From Nepenthes gracilis (Eukaryota > Streptophyta > Magnoliopsida > Caryophyllales > Nepenthaceae): DNA of 64,000 nucleotides. Under the pieces are notes generated by a model. It saw only the letters and a program-made list of their open reading frames with translations. It made no database searches and was not told where the DNA came from. Both the position numbers and the translations under genes were made by a program. Shown here in pieces: positions 14,001 to 23,242 of the stretch; within the stretch, counting starts at the first letter, position 1, and each line of letters opens with the position of its first letter. Location: NCBI GenBank assembly GCA_033239525.1, contig BSYO01000004.1:22296037-22360036 (forward strand), given 5' to 3'.

Positions 14001-17000
14001 GTAGGGAAAGGGAAGGGTAAGGATATGCACCAAGTTCGATGTTCTAGCTGTAAAGAATTTGTGCATATTGTTAGAAATTTTTGTGAAGAAATGTTTACTT
14101 AGTATGAGAAACAATGACATATAATCAAGGATTGCCCCACCAAACCAAAAAAATTGACAAGCTAATGCATAGCATGTAGCTGTTTGCGCCCATCCTGTTC
14201 TACTAACATTCCGACAATTTTTTGACAATCTATCCTTACTCCAGAATGTTTGTCTCATCTTTTTCAACCTTAGGGCTTCAAGTTAAAGTAATTACATCAT
14301 TTCAATCTTGACTTGTTGATTCTAGTGCATCAAATCATATGACTACTTCTTTCAAAGCTTTAAAAAATGTTTGTATTCAGATTGGTAGTGGGAGTCATTT
14401 ACCTATCAAATATTAATTCCTCTTTCAGAGATGTTTTTATATCACCTGGGCTTTGTACTAATTTCATCTTGTTTGGCCAATTAATTGATAACAACTATGA
14501 TGTCCATTTTTCTCGTTATAGTAGTCTTATGCAAGATTAGGTTTCATATAAGATACTCGCGAAGAGGCCTAAGTTGGAATATTGTTTCCATTATTTGGCT
14601 CATATGATTATTTACAACAGAAGTATCATTTGGCATAAATGTTTGGATTATCTTAACCCTATTGTTTTCTCTTATATGTTGAACTCTGGTTTACTAGGCA
14701 ATAATAAACAATTTCCTCCTATTCTATATTTTGATTGCACTGTAGATTAACTAGGTAACAGTGTAACTCTCTCGTTTCCCTCCCATTATAGTTGTGCAAT
14801 AATGAGTTTTGATATTTTACATAGTGATGTTTGGGGCATCACACTAGTTATCTCATGCTTAATATAAACACTTTGGATATTTATTGGTGATTACAAGTGT
14901 TATACATGAGTTTATTTTCTTCATTTTTAACCTAAAGTATGTTATGCCTTTATGACCTTTGTAGCATATGCTGAAAATTAATTCTCTATATTTATTAAGG
15001 CTTTGCTTTCTAACTCTAGAGGAGAATATCTTATGACTTCTATACCTTTCTACAATAGAAAGGAATTATCTCCCATTGCCCTTGTCCTTATATACCACAA
15101 CAAAATGGAGTGGTCAAATGAAATAATTGATATCTTTTAAATGTATGCTTTAATGTGTTATAGTTGTTCACATAAGCGCTATATGTGCTATGATTCACAC
15201 TCTAATAAATTTAGTGTTTTGCAAAATTTGATTTTTTGAGAATCAATTTTTCTTTCTTACTCACATTTAGTGCTCTCCTCAAACTACTATTCTACCTAGT
15301 TTTGATGAATTAACCCTTTCTCTTGGGAGATTCATGCCTGGCCTTGTGTATAATCTACGTTATCCAACATCATCCCATTCTGAGATTGATCTGCCACTAA
15401 AGCTTGTTCATTCAGCTCTTCAACAATCTACTAGGGTATCTCGTCCTCCTTATTGCTATGGTATCAATGTTATTTTATCTTCTAGTTCAATTCTGTTGTG
15501 CTAGTCCCACGTTGCCAAGCATGAGTGTTGGCTGAAGATAATGCATGAGGAACTTTGGGCTCTTCAGGAAAATTATAATTGGGACCTAGTTCCTTTTCTT
15601 TTGAATGTTACACCCATTTGGTGTTAATGAGTTTACTCGGTTAAACCTGGCTCCAATGCGGTTTTGGATCATTACAAAAATCAATTAGTTATTCTTCGAA
15701 ACAGGAAGGAGTATAGTGTGGATTATAAGGAAATATTCACTCCCATAACAAAAATGACTACGGTGCAAATAGTTATCGACATTTTTGCTTCATGGAGTTA
15801 GCCATTTTATCAAATGAAATGTTAACAATTCATTTCTGTATGGCGATCTCAAGGAAGGTATTTACATGACGCCTCCAACAAGTTGAACAAATTCCTTTAT
15901 GATCTGAATAGGCTTCTTGAGTATGGTTTGAGAAATTCTGCTCTACATTGCTTCACTTCTCCTTTATGCAAAATCAATATGACTTAATTGTTTCTTTACA
16001 TGACCCCCATCGTTGTTTCTTTGCATGATCCCACTAGCATTATTATTCTTTTTTGTCTACATTGATGACATAATGATTCCAGGGATTGACTTTGTATTGT
16101 TTACCCAACTTCAGCAGCACCTCTGAGACACTTCTCATATAAAACACCTTGGTCGTCTCACTTATTAAGATTTGATGTTCATACTACTCGTGGTGTGTTC
16201 TTAAACCAACATAAATATGCGCAGGATTCGGTCATCTTAGCTGGCACTCAAAATTCTTCTTCTATAGATACTCCTTTAGAAGTGAATGTCAAGTAAAGCG
16301 GAGAGCAAGATGACCTTCTTCTTCTTCTTCCTTATCTATTTTGGCAGTTAGTTGGCCTTTTTGTTTTATTTAACTATTAAAATATATATATTTTGCAATT
16401 TAATTGTCACGACCTATAGCTACATAGATTTGATTAATTATTACTTATAAAATTTAAAACCCCGAATAATTACAATAAATAATATTAAATTCTAAAAAAT
16501 CGGGTGTGACCAACCCAAATTATAGGACCCGACAATTTCACCCACACAGAGCTTCATCGGATAACCATCCAGACAAAATACAAGTGACTTGCTCTATGAA
16601 TAGTCGTAAAGGAAAATGACCAAAATAGACCCCGAACCATTAAAATCAAACTTGATTGGCTCATCTGAATTGTGCGAACAAAATACTCTCCAAAACAATG
16701 CAGTGCCATGCCAAACCTTGCCCAGCTATTGCAGCACATCCAATCTTCTACTCCGAAGAGGAGAAAATAGAAAATGTGAGTCGAAGGCTTGGCAAGTATC
16801 ATCATGACTAAAACTGTGCATATAAATCATAGGGAGAGCTCATATAAAAATCAAATATCGAGGCAGACAACCAATCCTACTCTGAACTTCGCCACATATA
16901 CCGAAACCACTGCACACCGACAACAGATGCCAATCCAAATCCAATCTGTGTGTCATACAGTTGAGTTTTGGGCCGACAACTCTAGGCCATCACATATCAT

Positions 17001-20000
17001 TATCGGCTATAGTTTCGGTTTACAACTGTCGGCCATCAAATTTTTGATATTGGCTACATTGTAGGCCTACAGCTCTTGGCTATCTTTTCATCATTATTGG
17101 ACCCTAGCTACATTTTAGGCTTGCAGTTCTCGGTTACCACATATCATTGGCTCTATTAATCCTGCTATATTTTAGGCATGCAACTCTCGACCATTACATA
17201 TCATTGGCTCCATTACCCCGACTACATTTTAGGCCTGTAATTCTCGGCCATCCAAATTCCATTATCGGCTATATTTTAGGCTTATAACTCTCGGCTATCC
17301 GATTTCCATTATTAGATAAATTTTAGGCCTATAGTACTCCGCCATCTTTTTATTGACCACCTAGGGCCTCGATTCCCTTGTCCCCACACACATAGCGACC
17401 CACCAGGGTCTCAAACCACCATGGTTCTACACGCATACTGACTCCACTGGGTCTTGGACTGCACCCATTTCCATACAAACATTTAGATATAAAATACATA
17501 TAAAAATATTATATATTAAATCAGACTAAAGAAGGAGATTACAAATATTTGCATTGACCTTTATACGTGAGCAGATCGAAAGAAAGGATTCTCCGAGGTA
17601 CCTGAATCGTGCGTTTCTCTCTTCTCTGTGTGTGCCCTTTTTCTCTCTACCCGTGCGGCTTCTCTCTCATCTACGCGAGCTTCCTTCCTGCGCATCGCCG
17701 CCTCGCCCGTGAGTGGCCTCCGCCACTGCCTCTTCTCTCGGCAGCCGTCGATCTTCCCAATGTGCTCTCTCTCTCCTCGCCGTGTGCCTCTACTGCCTCT
17801 TCTACTCACGCGCACACCCTCCTATTCTCTCTCCTGCAGTTTGCCTCTCACCACGTCGCCACTCCTCCATGCGTGCTGCCGCCTATGCTGCCTGCTCCTC
17901 CTCCCTCTTCTCTTCTGCTGTGCGCAATTTCTCTCTCTCTTTTTCTCCTCACTTTGCCCTTCTTTGCCTCTACCTGCCGAGACCCCTTTTAATTTCCGCC
18001 TTCCTCCAAGCCAGCTGTGGGTTTACCGCTCGTGATTTTGCATTTTGCCCCCTTTCCCTTTTTTTTGTTATTAACGGGATATTACATTAACAAGTTAGCC
18101 AGTTTATGTAAAGTCCACTTATATCTATATTTGGCATATGTTTGCCATATCATTTGGTGTCTCCACAAATCGCCCAGTCATGGCCTATTCTTCTGTGATG
18201 GTCCTCAATTTGTCTTACTACTTTTAGTAATACTGATTGGGTAGGATGTCTTGATACTTGTTTTTATTGCATGTTCTTTGGTGACTCCCTGATATATTGG
18301 AAAAGTAACAACCAATATTCGGTTATTAAGTCTCTACTGAATTAGGATATTGTGCTATGTCTGTTGCTTGCTCAAGAATATGTGGCTTCAAGGCCTCATG
18401 ACAAAGCTTGGATTTTCTCATCATAACTCAACTCTCCATGTAGACAATATTGGTGCTACTCGGATTGTCATCAATCCTTAATGGTGATTTTCAAATCATT
18501 GATATGTTTACCAAAGCTATGACCCATTGGCATGACAGCGTCATCAATTCTTATCGGCAAATTGATACTTCTTGATTATCTTGCATCAATTTGAGAGGAA
18601 TATCATTAGAATATAGCATGTGTCTTTTATTATGTCAATATAATGTGTCTATCCCTAATTGTGTCATGTAAATATTAGTGTATCTCTAATTGAGGAAATT
18701 AGAGTGTGTAACAGTGATTAGGAACCAATTAGGTAATGTTAATGCAATTAATTAGAGACTGTTAAGGCTGTACATTTTGAATGTAAAGGAGGAGATCCTC
18801 AGCTTGAGAGGGATTCAATATTCATTCAGAAACAACTTATCAATATGAATATAGCAAATGATTTGGAGGGAAACGGTCAAATCTAAGATGTTTTGAAGAA
18901 AATCGAAGGGCCAAGGTGGAACACTTTTCTGTGCCTACATCAGAACATAGTGGCCAAGTTTTGGGCTACTGCTGTCCAAAACATTCTTGTACTTTATTTC
19001 TATTCTCTTTTCCCCTCTAATTGTCAACTCAGAGGCCTAGTGATCCTTAGCTGATAGATATGAACTCCCTTTGGACCTAGATTTATTGCAGCATAGGCAT
19101 GCCCATTGTTACCCTAATGAAAGTGATAGCCATTATGAATACTTTTTGATGTAAAAAGCTGGTATCAGTAATTTGGAATCCAACAAATGTTATGGTTTAC
19201 TCTGGGTCTAGTGCTTCAGTTGTTTGTTAAGTTGGTCAATTTGTCAATGAAGTTCTGATTTTGCATTTCAGGATGCATTGTTGCAGAAACTCCTCAATGA
19301 TAATTTTCTGTCAGGGGAAGAAAGGTATGGTATTTTACAACAGTCTAAGCTTACCAAGGTAGTCATGTAATTTAGTAATGTGGCTCTTTTTCTTTTCTCT
19401 TCTTTTTTGTCTTTTTTTTTTTTTTTTTTGGGGGTATGAAGGATGGACTAAGTTCCATAGTTTTGGCTTTTAGGCCCCTTTTGTTTGTGGAAAATATTTA
19501 GCATATGGAAAATATATTCTGCAAAAAATATCTTAAAAAAATATATTTTTTTCCATATTTTTCATGGAAAATATTTTCAAAAAAATAATTTCCCTAGGTA
19601 ATATTTTCTAACTTTTACGTGTTTAAAAAAATATTGATTATCACACGTATCGATCAATGATAGTAGACATTTGTGGTTATTATCATGGTTGGAATATTTT
19701 CAAATGTCCGTATTTCACGAGCAATACAATATGTGACCAACAATGGCTGTCGGCATCAACAGCCAGCAACATAGGATGGGAAATGGGGCAACGGTGGTCA
19801 AGTCGTCAACAACCAGTAGGCTAGGGTAGAGTGTGCCATCCATTGACTACAAGGCAACCCAAAGAGCCATTGCTCACCATGCAATGAGGGGGTTGAGGAT
19901 ATCAACCGATGGTGATAGCCCGAGGTATTGCCTGCCATGATTGGCGGCAGGTTGGGGCATCATGGGTCAATAGTTTTAGTATCTTTGGGTAACAATGTTT

Positions 20001-23000
20001 ATTAATTGGTGTTAGTGATCAATAGTTAGTAGTGAATGATAGGTATTGTGTCAGAGATGATCTTGTGAAGTTAATTTGAGGACTTAATGTTGATAAATTT
20101 GGAGTAACGTTAGGCAATTTGCTATGTATTTTTGGACTTAGTCTTTAATTTAGTAGTTCTAAGTCTCTTTGTTTTGTTCTATAGGGTGTTGCTGTGTTGA
20201 AACAATAAAATGTTAATACGGAAGGGTAAGCCAGAGGCAGAGAGTGCTGGAGCAGTGGGTCTTGCGGGTGCACACAGGCCTTACACCAGATGGCATGCCT
20301 GGTTAATCTATTGGTAGGTGCTGAGGTTGTGGGAAACCCAACTAGGAGGTGATGTCCGTTTGGGGATTTCATGGATCAAAGGCTACTGGAGTTTCTCGGC
20401 AAACCTGACTCCATGAAGGCCAAGATCTCGCTTAGGAGGGTCATGAAAGTATTCAATGTGATCGAATGTCCCATTGAGGACAAGTTTTGATTTGTTGTGT
20501 TAAAACTTGGTGGTGAAGTGTAACAAACATTGATGGAGAAGAAGAGAGAGGGCAGGGCCTAGCCAAGGAAGCTCTTACTTGGGAGGAGTTCTTGCCAGTC
20601 TTCAATGATAAGTACTTTCCGGTGTGCATACGGCTCCGGAAGGAGGCCTAATTTCTACCGCTTACACAGGGAGGGAAGAGTGTGGCCAAGTAAGAGGCCA
20701 AGGTTATGGAGCTTACTTGGTTTGCCCCTTGGTGGATTTCAGCAATGCCTTAGTGATGTGATCAGAGATAGCCAGTCCACTTCAGCTTGGATGCCAGGGC
20801 ACATAGCTAATTGTTGCTGTCTACCTAAGGGACAGCTGGAAGCACCTGCTTGAGGACAGACCAGACCCAAAGCGTGCTATAATTGCACAAAACCAGGACA
20901 TTTTTCCAGAGATTATCGGCACTCAAAGTTTTCAACATTGCTGCAGACAATTTCACTCTTTTTAATCAATGCCTTAATCCTAAATAATGCACTAGTGGAT
21001 AACAAAAATGACAAAATCTAAGAATTTGAATGATGAAAATTGTGTAAGAGGTGAGTTACGAGTAAGTTGGTTTTGAGAAGAAAGAAGTGGCTTTTGGAAT
21101 TTGAAGGTAAGTGGGGTTTTAAAAGTGGCTTGGGTAGTGGGGTTTTAAAAGTGGGGTAAATGGGTAATTGGCTACTACTAAAAGAACTGGCAATATATAT
21201 TGGCCCATATGTATTAGTTGATATTTTAAATATTAGTTAATATATAATGATATGTCATTGCATTCCAATACCTATGTTTTCATCTACAATTCATGAGTTG
21301 CTTTTTTGTTAGTTTATTACATATCCCCTGCAATCTCTGGACTGCTTCATATCTTTTTCTTGAACTATAATCATGTAATGCAATATGATCATTAAGTCAA
21401 CAAACTGTTTAATTGACATCATGCCATCCTTTTCTTCTCTGCTGGTGATGCTTTTGACTACTTTTGGTGACTTTGGAATGCAGGGATGTGCTTCGGTGGG
21501 GGAAGAACATCATTTCAGCTAAAACGAAAACAAAAAAACGAGCTGGTTTAGAAGTTTACAACAGTGCATCTTCTCTGGAAACACTGGTCAGTTACTTTGT
21601 ACATTGTCATTGGCTTGAGTTTCAATCATGCATAAGAAATGATATCATGATGACATTTTTACTTAAATATCAGATAGAAACCAGATATGAAATGCTGAAC
21701 CCTTATGTAACACAACTAGCATCTGATTCTGTTTGCTCATGCATTGCAGAAACGTTTTATTCTTTGTTAGTTTTAGTTTCAACTTTTATGTCTTGCTTTC
21801 CCATAAATTTAGAAATACTGTATTTGATATAATTTGTAGATATATTGAGAACCCAAATTCTCACACCCTTAGATGAAAATATTGGTATCAATGCAAATCG
21901 AGGACATATTGGGGGATATATATCGGTATCAGACATATTGGCTGTAAACTTTCTTTTGCATCTGAAGCTGGCAATGAAATATTGGCCAAATGCTGAAAAA
22001 TATAGCTTATATTTATCAATTTTTTGAAATATCAGCCGATATATTGTGATGTCGAAAAATATTGGTTTCAAAGGCCTAATACCGATATATATCAGTCGAT
22101 GTTTCATTCCATGCATACCTCTGATTACTAATATATATGAATGCCTTGAAATTAGTTTGGTTTCTTATAACTGCACCTTATTCCCTTTGTTAAAGGACTT
22201 ATTGATGAGTATTTCGGAATCAAGAGTGTTTTCCCCCACTTTTACCCTTTTCTCTTCCGTCCTGTATCAACTAGCTTATGCTGGCTTTGCAAAAAAATAG
22301 GATTGTTGGAATGTTGAAGTTATGTTTTTGTGCATGCAATTCTCTAGTGCCATTGAAAATGTGTGAAAATCGTTGCTTTTATGGAGCAATTAGTATTTCT
22401 TACTTAAGTCTAGTTCAGAAGACATCCATGCATGAATGAAAATATTGGCCAATATATATAATAATACTGATATCTTATAATACCGGAAAAATATCCTTAG
22501 TCACTAATGTGACTTATTAAGATATGTTGTCTAATATTCCAAATATCTGTTAATATTTTTCCTTTATATTATTATTTAAAGTTTAAATTTAAACGTTGTT
22601 AATACACATAAATTTTCTTAGAGGTATAAAACATACTAGATAAAAATTTGGGGTTATTATTCAATAATTTAGAAAGATATCAATATTAATTTTAATAAAA
22701 TGGGATAAACCCGTCAAAAAGGTAGATAGATGATTAATAAAAATGGTCAAATTTTGTTATATAACTCATTTTTGATATAGCTATGTGAGAAAAAAATTTA
22801 CATCCACAACACTTCACCCATGCATTTCAGCAACGTGATATTTTGGTGCTTGTTCCTGGCTCCAAACAAAATCAATTTTTTAGTTCATTTTGCATTTTGG
22901 TTGATATATTGCAAATCTTTCTAATGTTTGTTCCTTGCTTTGTGCAAACCTTTATGGGTTTGGGGGTGGGTGTCTATTTGAGCTTTTCTATTTATCAAAA

Positions 23001-23242
23001 AGAAAGAAAGACAAAATAATTGAGGAGAAGAGCGAAAACAGATCAAATTTGGTTCATGAAATATGATTTATGTCATTGGATTACATTTTCTGATGGATAC
23101 GGATAATCCTATGATGTTTGCTTTGTAGGTCGGTTACCTTTACTTGACAGACGTCAAACGCTTAGAGGATATCATGTCAAGATTAGGATTTTCTGTAGGC
23201 GCTTCAGGTCAGCCAATACTCAAGGATTTGAATGGTAAGTAA
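2009..23242 (+). CDS. Mini-ribonuclease III-like protein, probably plastid-targeted (6 exons)
   Basis: Spliced CDS from exons 2009-2246, 4134-4258, 8819-8908, 19272-19324, 21484-21586 and 23129-23242. All introns are GT..AG and the phases agree, giving 240 aa. Residues 1-79 are Ser/Thr/Arg-rich with few acids, like a plastid transit peptide. The catalytic domain starts near residue 105: LAYIGDCIFELYARRHFL carries D117 and E121, LRWGKN lies near 172-177, and SSLETLVGYLYL carries E201. These match the acidic residues of the class IV (Mini-III) RNase III fold, and the lack of a double-stranded-RNA-binding domain is typical of Mini-III. Known plant relatives (Arabidopsis RNC3/RNC4) trim chloroplast rRNA and help degrade excised introns; the same job here is inferred. 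Introns 1-5 measure 1887, 4560, 10363, 2159 and 1542 bp, so 723 coding bases span 21 kb. The stop TAA overlaps a consensus splice donor, so an alternative C-terminus is possible. Confidence 0.87.
2247..4133 (+). other. Intron 1 of the Mini-RNase III-like gene
   Basis: Donor GTAGTA, acceptor CAG. It holds a stretch at about 2560-2760 rich in GGAAAAAT/GGAAAAT and TTTTCC words, like a degraded hAT-type miniature element, a poly-A run near 2745, and a TA dinucleotide microsatellite at about 3801-3819. No coding content was seen; the frames at 3462-3799 are shadows. Confidence 0.7.
4259..8818 (+). other. Intron 2 of the Mini-RNase III-like gene
   Basis: 4.56 kb between exons 2 and 3. About 4640-5170 is a diverged dispersed repeat built of alternating GAGCTTG/CAAGCTC-like words (for example TTGAGTTTGAGCTCGG near 5050). 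At 6780-7200 there are several TTTTCCA/GGAAAAT words near GCCAAACA, reminiscent of a hAT-type miniature element. No transposase or other protein could be read. Confidence 0.6.
9369..10130. mobile_element. Possible hAT-like non-autonomous element in intron 3
   Basis: The left end reads GGGTGTTTGGTTCAAATTAG. The right end near 10078-10122 reads roughly as its diverged reverse complement (TTTCCC...CCTAATTTT...GAACTAA...CCC). The interior is CT-rich then GT-rich, with no transposase. The ends are too decayed to fix a target duplication, so this stays tentative. Confidence 0.35.
11137..11170. repeat. CT microsatellite
   Basis: A run of CT dinucleotides, interrupted once by GT, inside intron 3 of the Mini-RNase III-like gene. 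Confidence 0.9.
11610..12087 (+). repeat. Left LTR of the Copia element
   Basis: Begins near TGTCAGTAGAAT, which aligns with ATCATTAGAAT of the right copy, and ends just before the primer-binding-site-like sequence at 12090. The right end is set by that site and is approximate. Confidence 0.65.
12318..14260 (+). pseudogene. Copia gag remnant with zinc knuckle
   Basis: A possible N-terminus is read near 12342-12418 (SLDLGSKPPFDLSKLHG). Gag-like sequence resumes at 13393 with FTGKNYYAWES, then continues with frame changes through YAKVPP and VVYEQSK near 13750-13805 to ELLRKKQCLLTQATF near 13910. A CCHC-like knuckle (CSSCKEFVHIVRNF) lies near 14040-14090, its last cysteine replaced. Numerous stops show it is dead. 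The 12420-13392 segment does not read as gag and may be an insertion. Confidence 0.65.
14300..16404 (+). pseudogene. Copia protease, integrase and reverse transcriptase remnants
   Basis: SSASNHMTTSFKAL-like sequence near 14320-14360 corresponds to the protease/pre-integrase part. FDILHSDVWGI near 14810-14840 is the hallmark start of Copia integrase, and PQQNGVVK near 15090-15120 is a later integrase motif. Reverse transcriptase begins near 15511 (HVAKHECWLKIMHEELWALQ) and continues through DYKEIFTPI near 15722. An LVGLFVLF-like piece ends where the solo LTR begins. Stops and shifts occur throughout. Confidence 0.8.
16405..18086 (+). mobile_element. Solo LTR of a Gypsy-type retrotransposon nested in the Copia element
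   Basis: Starts TGTCACGACC and ends GATATTACA, the TG..CA ends typical of plant Ty3/Gypsy LTRs. The flanking 5-mers TTAAT (16400-16404) and TTAAC (18087-18091) differ at one base, as expected of an aged target duplication. The Copia reading breaks off before it and resumes after it (ASLC..HIIWCLHKSPSHGLFF, then DWVGCLD), so this is a clean nested insertion. The interior has diverged tandem repeats (16976-17345) and a CT-rich 3' third (17600-18060). No internal coding domain remains, as expected after LTR-LTR recombination. Confidence 0.8.
16976..17345 (+). repeat. Diverged tandem repeats inside the solo LTR
   Basis: About eight units built on ACAACTCTCGGCCATC...ATTATCGGCTA...TTTTAGGCCT. Unit length falls in two classes, about 46-47 bp and 54-57 bp; the longer ones carry an extra CATTA..CCC-like segment before the CTACATTTTAGG block. 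Confidence 0.85.
18087..18598 (+). pseudogene. Copia RNase H and 3' pol remnant
   Basis: Continues the Copia pol reading after the solo LTR. HIIWCLHKSPSHGLFF lies near 18140-18190, DWVGCLDTCFYCMFFGDSLI near 18235-18295, VDNIGATRIVINP near 18440-18478 and IDMFTKAM near 18500. All correspond to the end of Copia pol, with stops. The purine-rich tract and right LTR follow. Confidence 0.75.
18600..18840 (+). repeat. Right LTR of the Copia element, 3'-truncated
   Basis: Aligns with 11613-11840 of the left LTR over about 230 bp with many substitutions and small indels. After about 18840 the two sequences no longer match, so the distal half of this LTR is lost or replaced. Confidence 0.7.
18841..19271 (+). 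other. 3' end of intron 3 of the Mini-RNase III-like gene
   Basis: Unique-looking sequence between the truncated Copia LTR and exon 4. Nothing recognisable except the TTGCATTTCAG acceptor. Confidence 0.6.
19470..19645. repeat. Possible hAT-type miniature element
   Basis: Begins GGCCCCTTTTGTTTGTGGAA and is packed with GGAAAATAT and ATATTTTC words. It resembles the 2560-2760 segment in intron 1. No transposase; the ends are not certain. Confidence 0.4.
20360..20935 (+). pseudogene. Gypsy (Ty3-type) gag fragment in intron 4
   Basis: Read with frame changes: VFNVIECPIEDKF near 20450-20488; WEEFLPVFNDKYFP near 20579-20620, a hallmark of plant Gypsy gag; then QGGKSVAK..EAKVMELTWFAP near 20668-20730; and a zinc knuckle CYNCTKPGHFSRDY near 20875-20915 whose last cysteine has become tyrosine. 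Several stops. No pol or LTR was found beside it, so it is an isolated fragment in the same orientation as the host gene. Confidence 0.75.
21840..22510. repeat. Copies of an intron-dwelling ATATTGG/CCGATAT repeat family
   Basis: Intron 5 holds a segment (21840-22115) with GATGAAAATATTGGTATCAA, ATATATCGGTATCAGACATA and CCGATATATATCAGTCGATG, and a smaller piece at 22440-22510. Related sequence appears in introns of the three other genes in the window, in both orientations. No coding capacity. Confidence 0.6.

Larger units (their letters stand above)
11610..18840 (+). mobile_element. Decayed Copia (Ty1-type) LTR retrotransposon in intron 3
   Basis: The left LTR (about 11610-12087) and a right LTR copy (about 18600-18840) share a colinear stretch, including GTACATTTT[GT][TA]AT, GATCCTC and ATTCAAT[GA]TT. 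They are clearly diverged, so the element is old. A primer-binding-site-like CGGCATCAGAGT follows the left LTR at 12090-12101, cf. TGGTATCAGAGC complementary to initiator Met-tRNA. A purine-rich tract TTTGAGAGGAA precedes the right LTR near 18590. Between them, in + orientation, lie remnants of gag, protease, integrase, reverse transcriptase and RNase H in Copia order, all with many stops and frame changes. The right LTR match stops near 18840, about half the left LTR length. A younger solo LTR interrupts it at 16405-18086. It lies in the same orientation as the host gene. Confidence 0.85.

Noticed and set aside
16976..17345. CRISPR-like array of spaced repeats
   Set aside because: The units are diverged head-to-tail tandem repeats of 46-57 bp without unique spacers, in a plant retrotransposon LTR.
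17561..18090. Several long overlapping open frames (up to 135 codons) in three + frames and one minus frame
   Set aside because: They come from CT-rich low-complexity sequence in the 3' part of the solo LTR; the products are Ser/Leu/Pro-rich without motifs, and every frame is open at once.
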